This document shows positions 43,025-43,309 of a DNA stretch of 43,309 bases, piece after piece. Both the position numbers and the translations under genes were made by a program. Each line of letters starts with the position of its first letter. Positions within the stretch are counted from its first letter, which is position 1. The notes under the pieces were generated by a model. That model was not told the DNA's origin, did not search any database, and was given only the letters and a program-made list of their open reading frames with translations. Source of the DNA: Daejeonella sp. (GTDB taxonomy: Bacteria > Bacteroidota > Bacteroidia > Sphingobacteriales > Sphingobacteriaceae); assembly GCF_017495225.1 (NCBI RefSeq), contig NZ_JAFEIG010000036.1, positions 1 to 43,309 of the forward strand, written 5' to 3'.

Positions 43025-43309
43025 TTTAGTATTTAGTACATAGTATTTAGTACAAAGTATTTAGAAATGAACTGATAAGACTTTATTTTTTAACTAGCTC
43101 CTTTCTGTCCTTACTCCTTGCTCCTTATTCTTTGCTCCCAATTAGTAGTTAGTACATAGTATTTAGAAATGAGTTGACAAGATTTTTTAGTTTAGTCTTT
43201 TTTTTGTCCTTACTCCTTGCTCCTTATTCTTTGCTCCCAATTAGTAGTTAGTATTTAGTACATAGTATTTAGAAATGAGTTGACAAGATTTTTTAGTTTA
43301 GTCTTTTTT
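43025..43309 (+). repeat. Tandem units with TAGTATT and TCCTTGC heptamers, running off the window
   Basis: Six units of TTTAGTA-type heptamers start at 43025. From 43107 a composite unit begins with TCCTTAC, TCCTTGC, TCCTTAT, TCTTTGC, followed by TTAGTAG, TTAGTAC, ATAGTAT and the spacer GAGTTGACAAGATTTTTTAG. It repeats from 43206. The second copy has one extra 7-bp unit and continues past the end of the window. Confidence 0.88.

Overview
The window looks like a chromosomal segment of a Bacteroidota bacterium, most likely a Pedobacter-like member of the Sphingobacteriaceae. This is inferred from gene content: a type IX secretion C-terminal domain next to a PorP/SprF protein, head-GIN protein, M61 and M1 peptidases, FKBP lipoproteins, CrtZ and a fused CrtYcd-type lycopene cyclase. 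The DNA is AT-rich, start codons generally lack a Shine-Dalgarno sequence, and a few -7 boxes of the Bacteroidota form TAnnTTTG are visible. No tRNA, rRNA, transposase or CRISPR array was found.

Layout. 1-2.1 kb: the end of a large cadherin-repeat adhesin and its PorP/SprF partner. 2.2-4.8 kb: rhodanese and TlpA-like redox proteins, a small orphan gene and an N-acetylglucosamine-kinase-like protein. 4.8-10.8 kb (minus strand): a tripartite RND efflux operon (adaptor, pump, TolC) followed by a lone response regulator and the sugar kinase. 11-17.5 kb: M61 peptidase, small outer-membrane barrel, long-chain acyl-CoA ligase overlapping gamma-glutamyltransferase, and a small anchored protein. 17.6-24.9 kb: a fatty-acid beta-oxidation operon marR-fadN-fadA-fadE, laid out like Bacillus fadNAE. 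25-27.2 kb: TetR regulator and AarF/UbiB-like kinase. 27.3-31 kb: two FKBP lipoproteins, a CBS protein and a DASH cryptochrome. 31.1-39.3 kb: 2-oxoglutarate dehydrogenase E1 and E2, then E3 (lpd) after two minus-strand genes. 39.3-42.5 kb: crtZ, murB, ECF sigma factor, lycopene cyclase and a cytochrome b5-like protein. 42.5-43.3 kb: gene-free repeat territory.

The most unusual content is a set of degenerate repeats that all keep a strict 7-bp period but use different heptamer words: GATTTGA, GAACAAA/TCCTTGC, AGTTATC and TAGTATT. In the fad operon they sit on both sides of two small four-helix-bundle (23S-rRNA-intervening-protein/Avd-like) genes placed between fadN/fadA and fadA/fadE. The flanking arrays are inverted complements of each other. 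At the second locus the repeats form a series of about 90-bp stem-loop units with a conserved loop and heptamer stems. Related units, plus a REP-like family, fill the last 800 bp. This combination is my candidate for an undescribed mobile or regulatory element.

Functionally, the acyl-CoA ligase and fad genes make a fatty-acid degradation module probably controlled by the MarR protein; the odhAB and lpd genes feed the TCA cycle; and the crt genes, ECF sigma factor and cryptochrome suggest carotenoid production and a response to light or oxidative stress.
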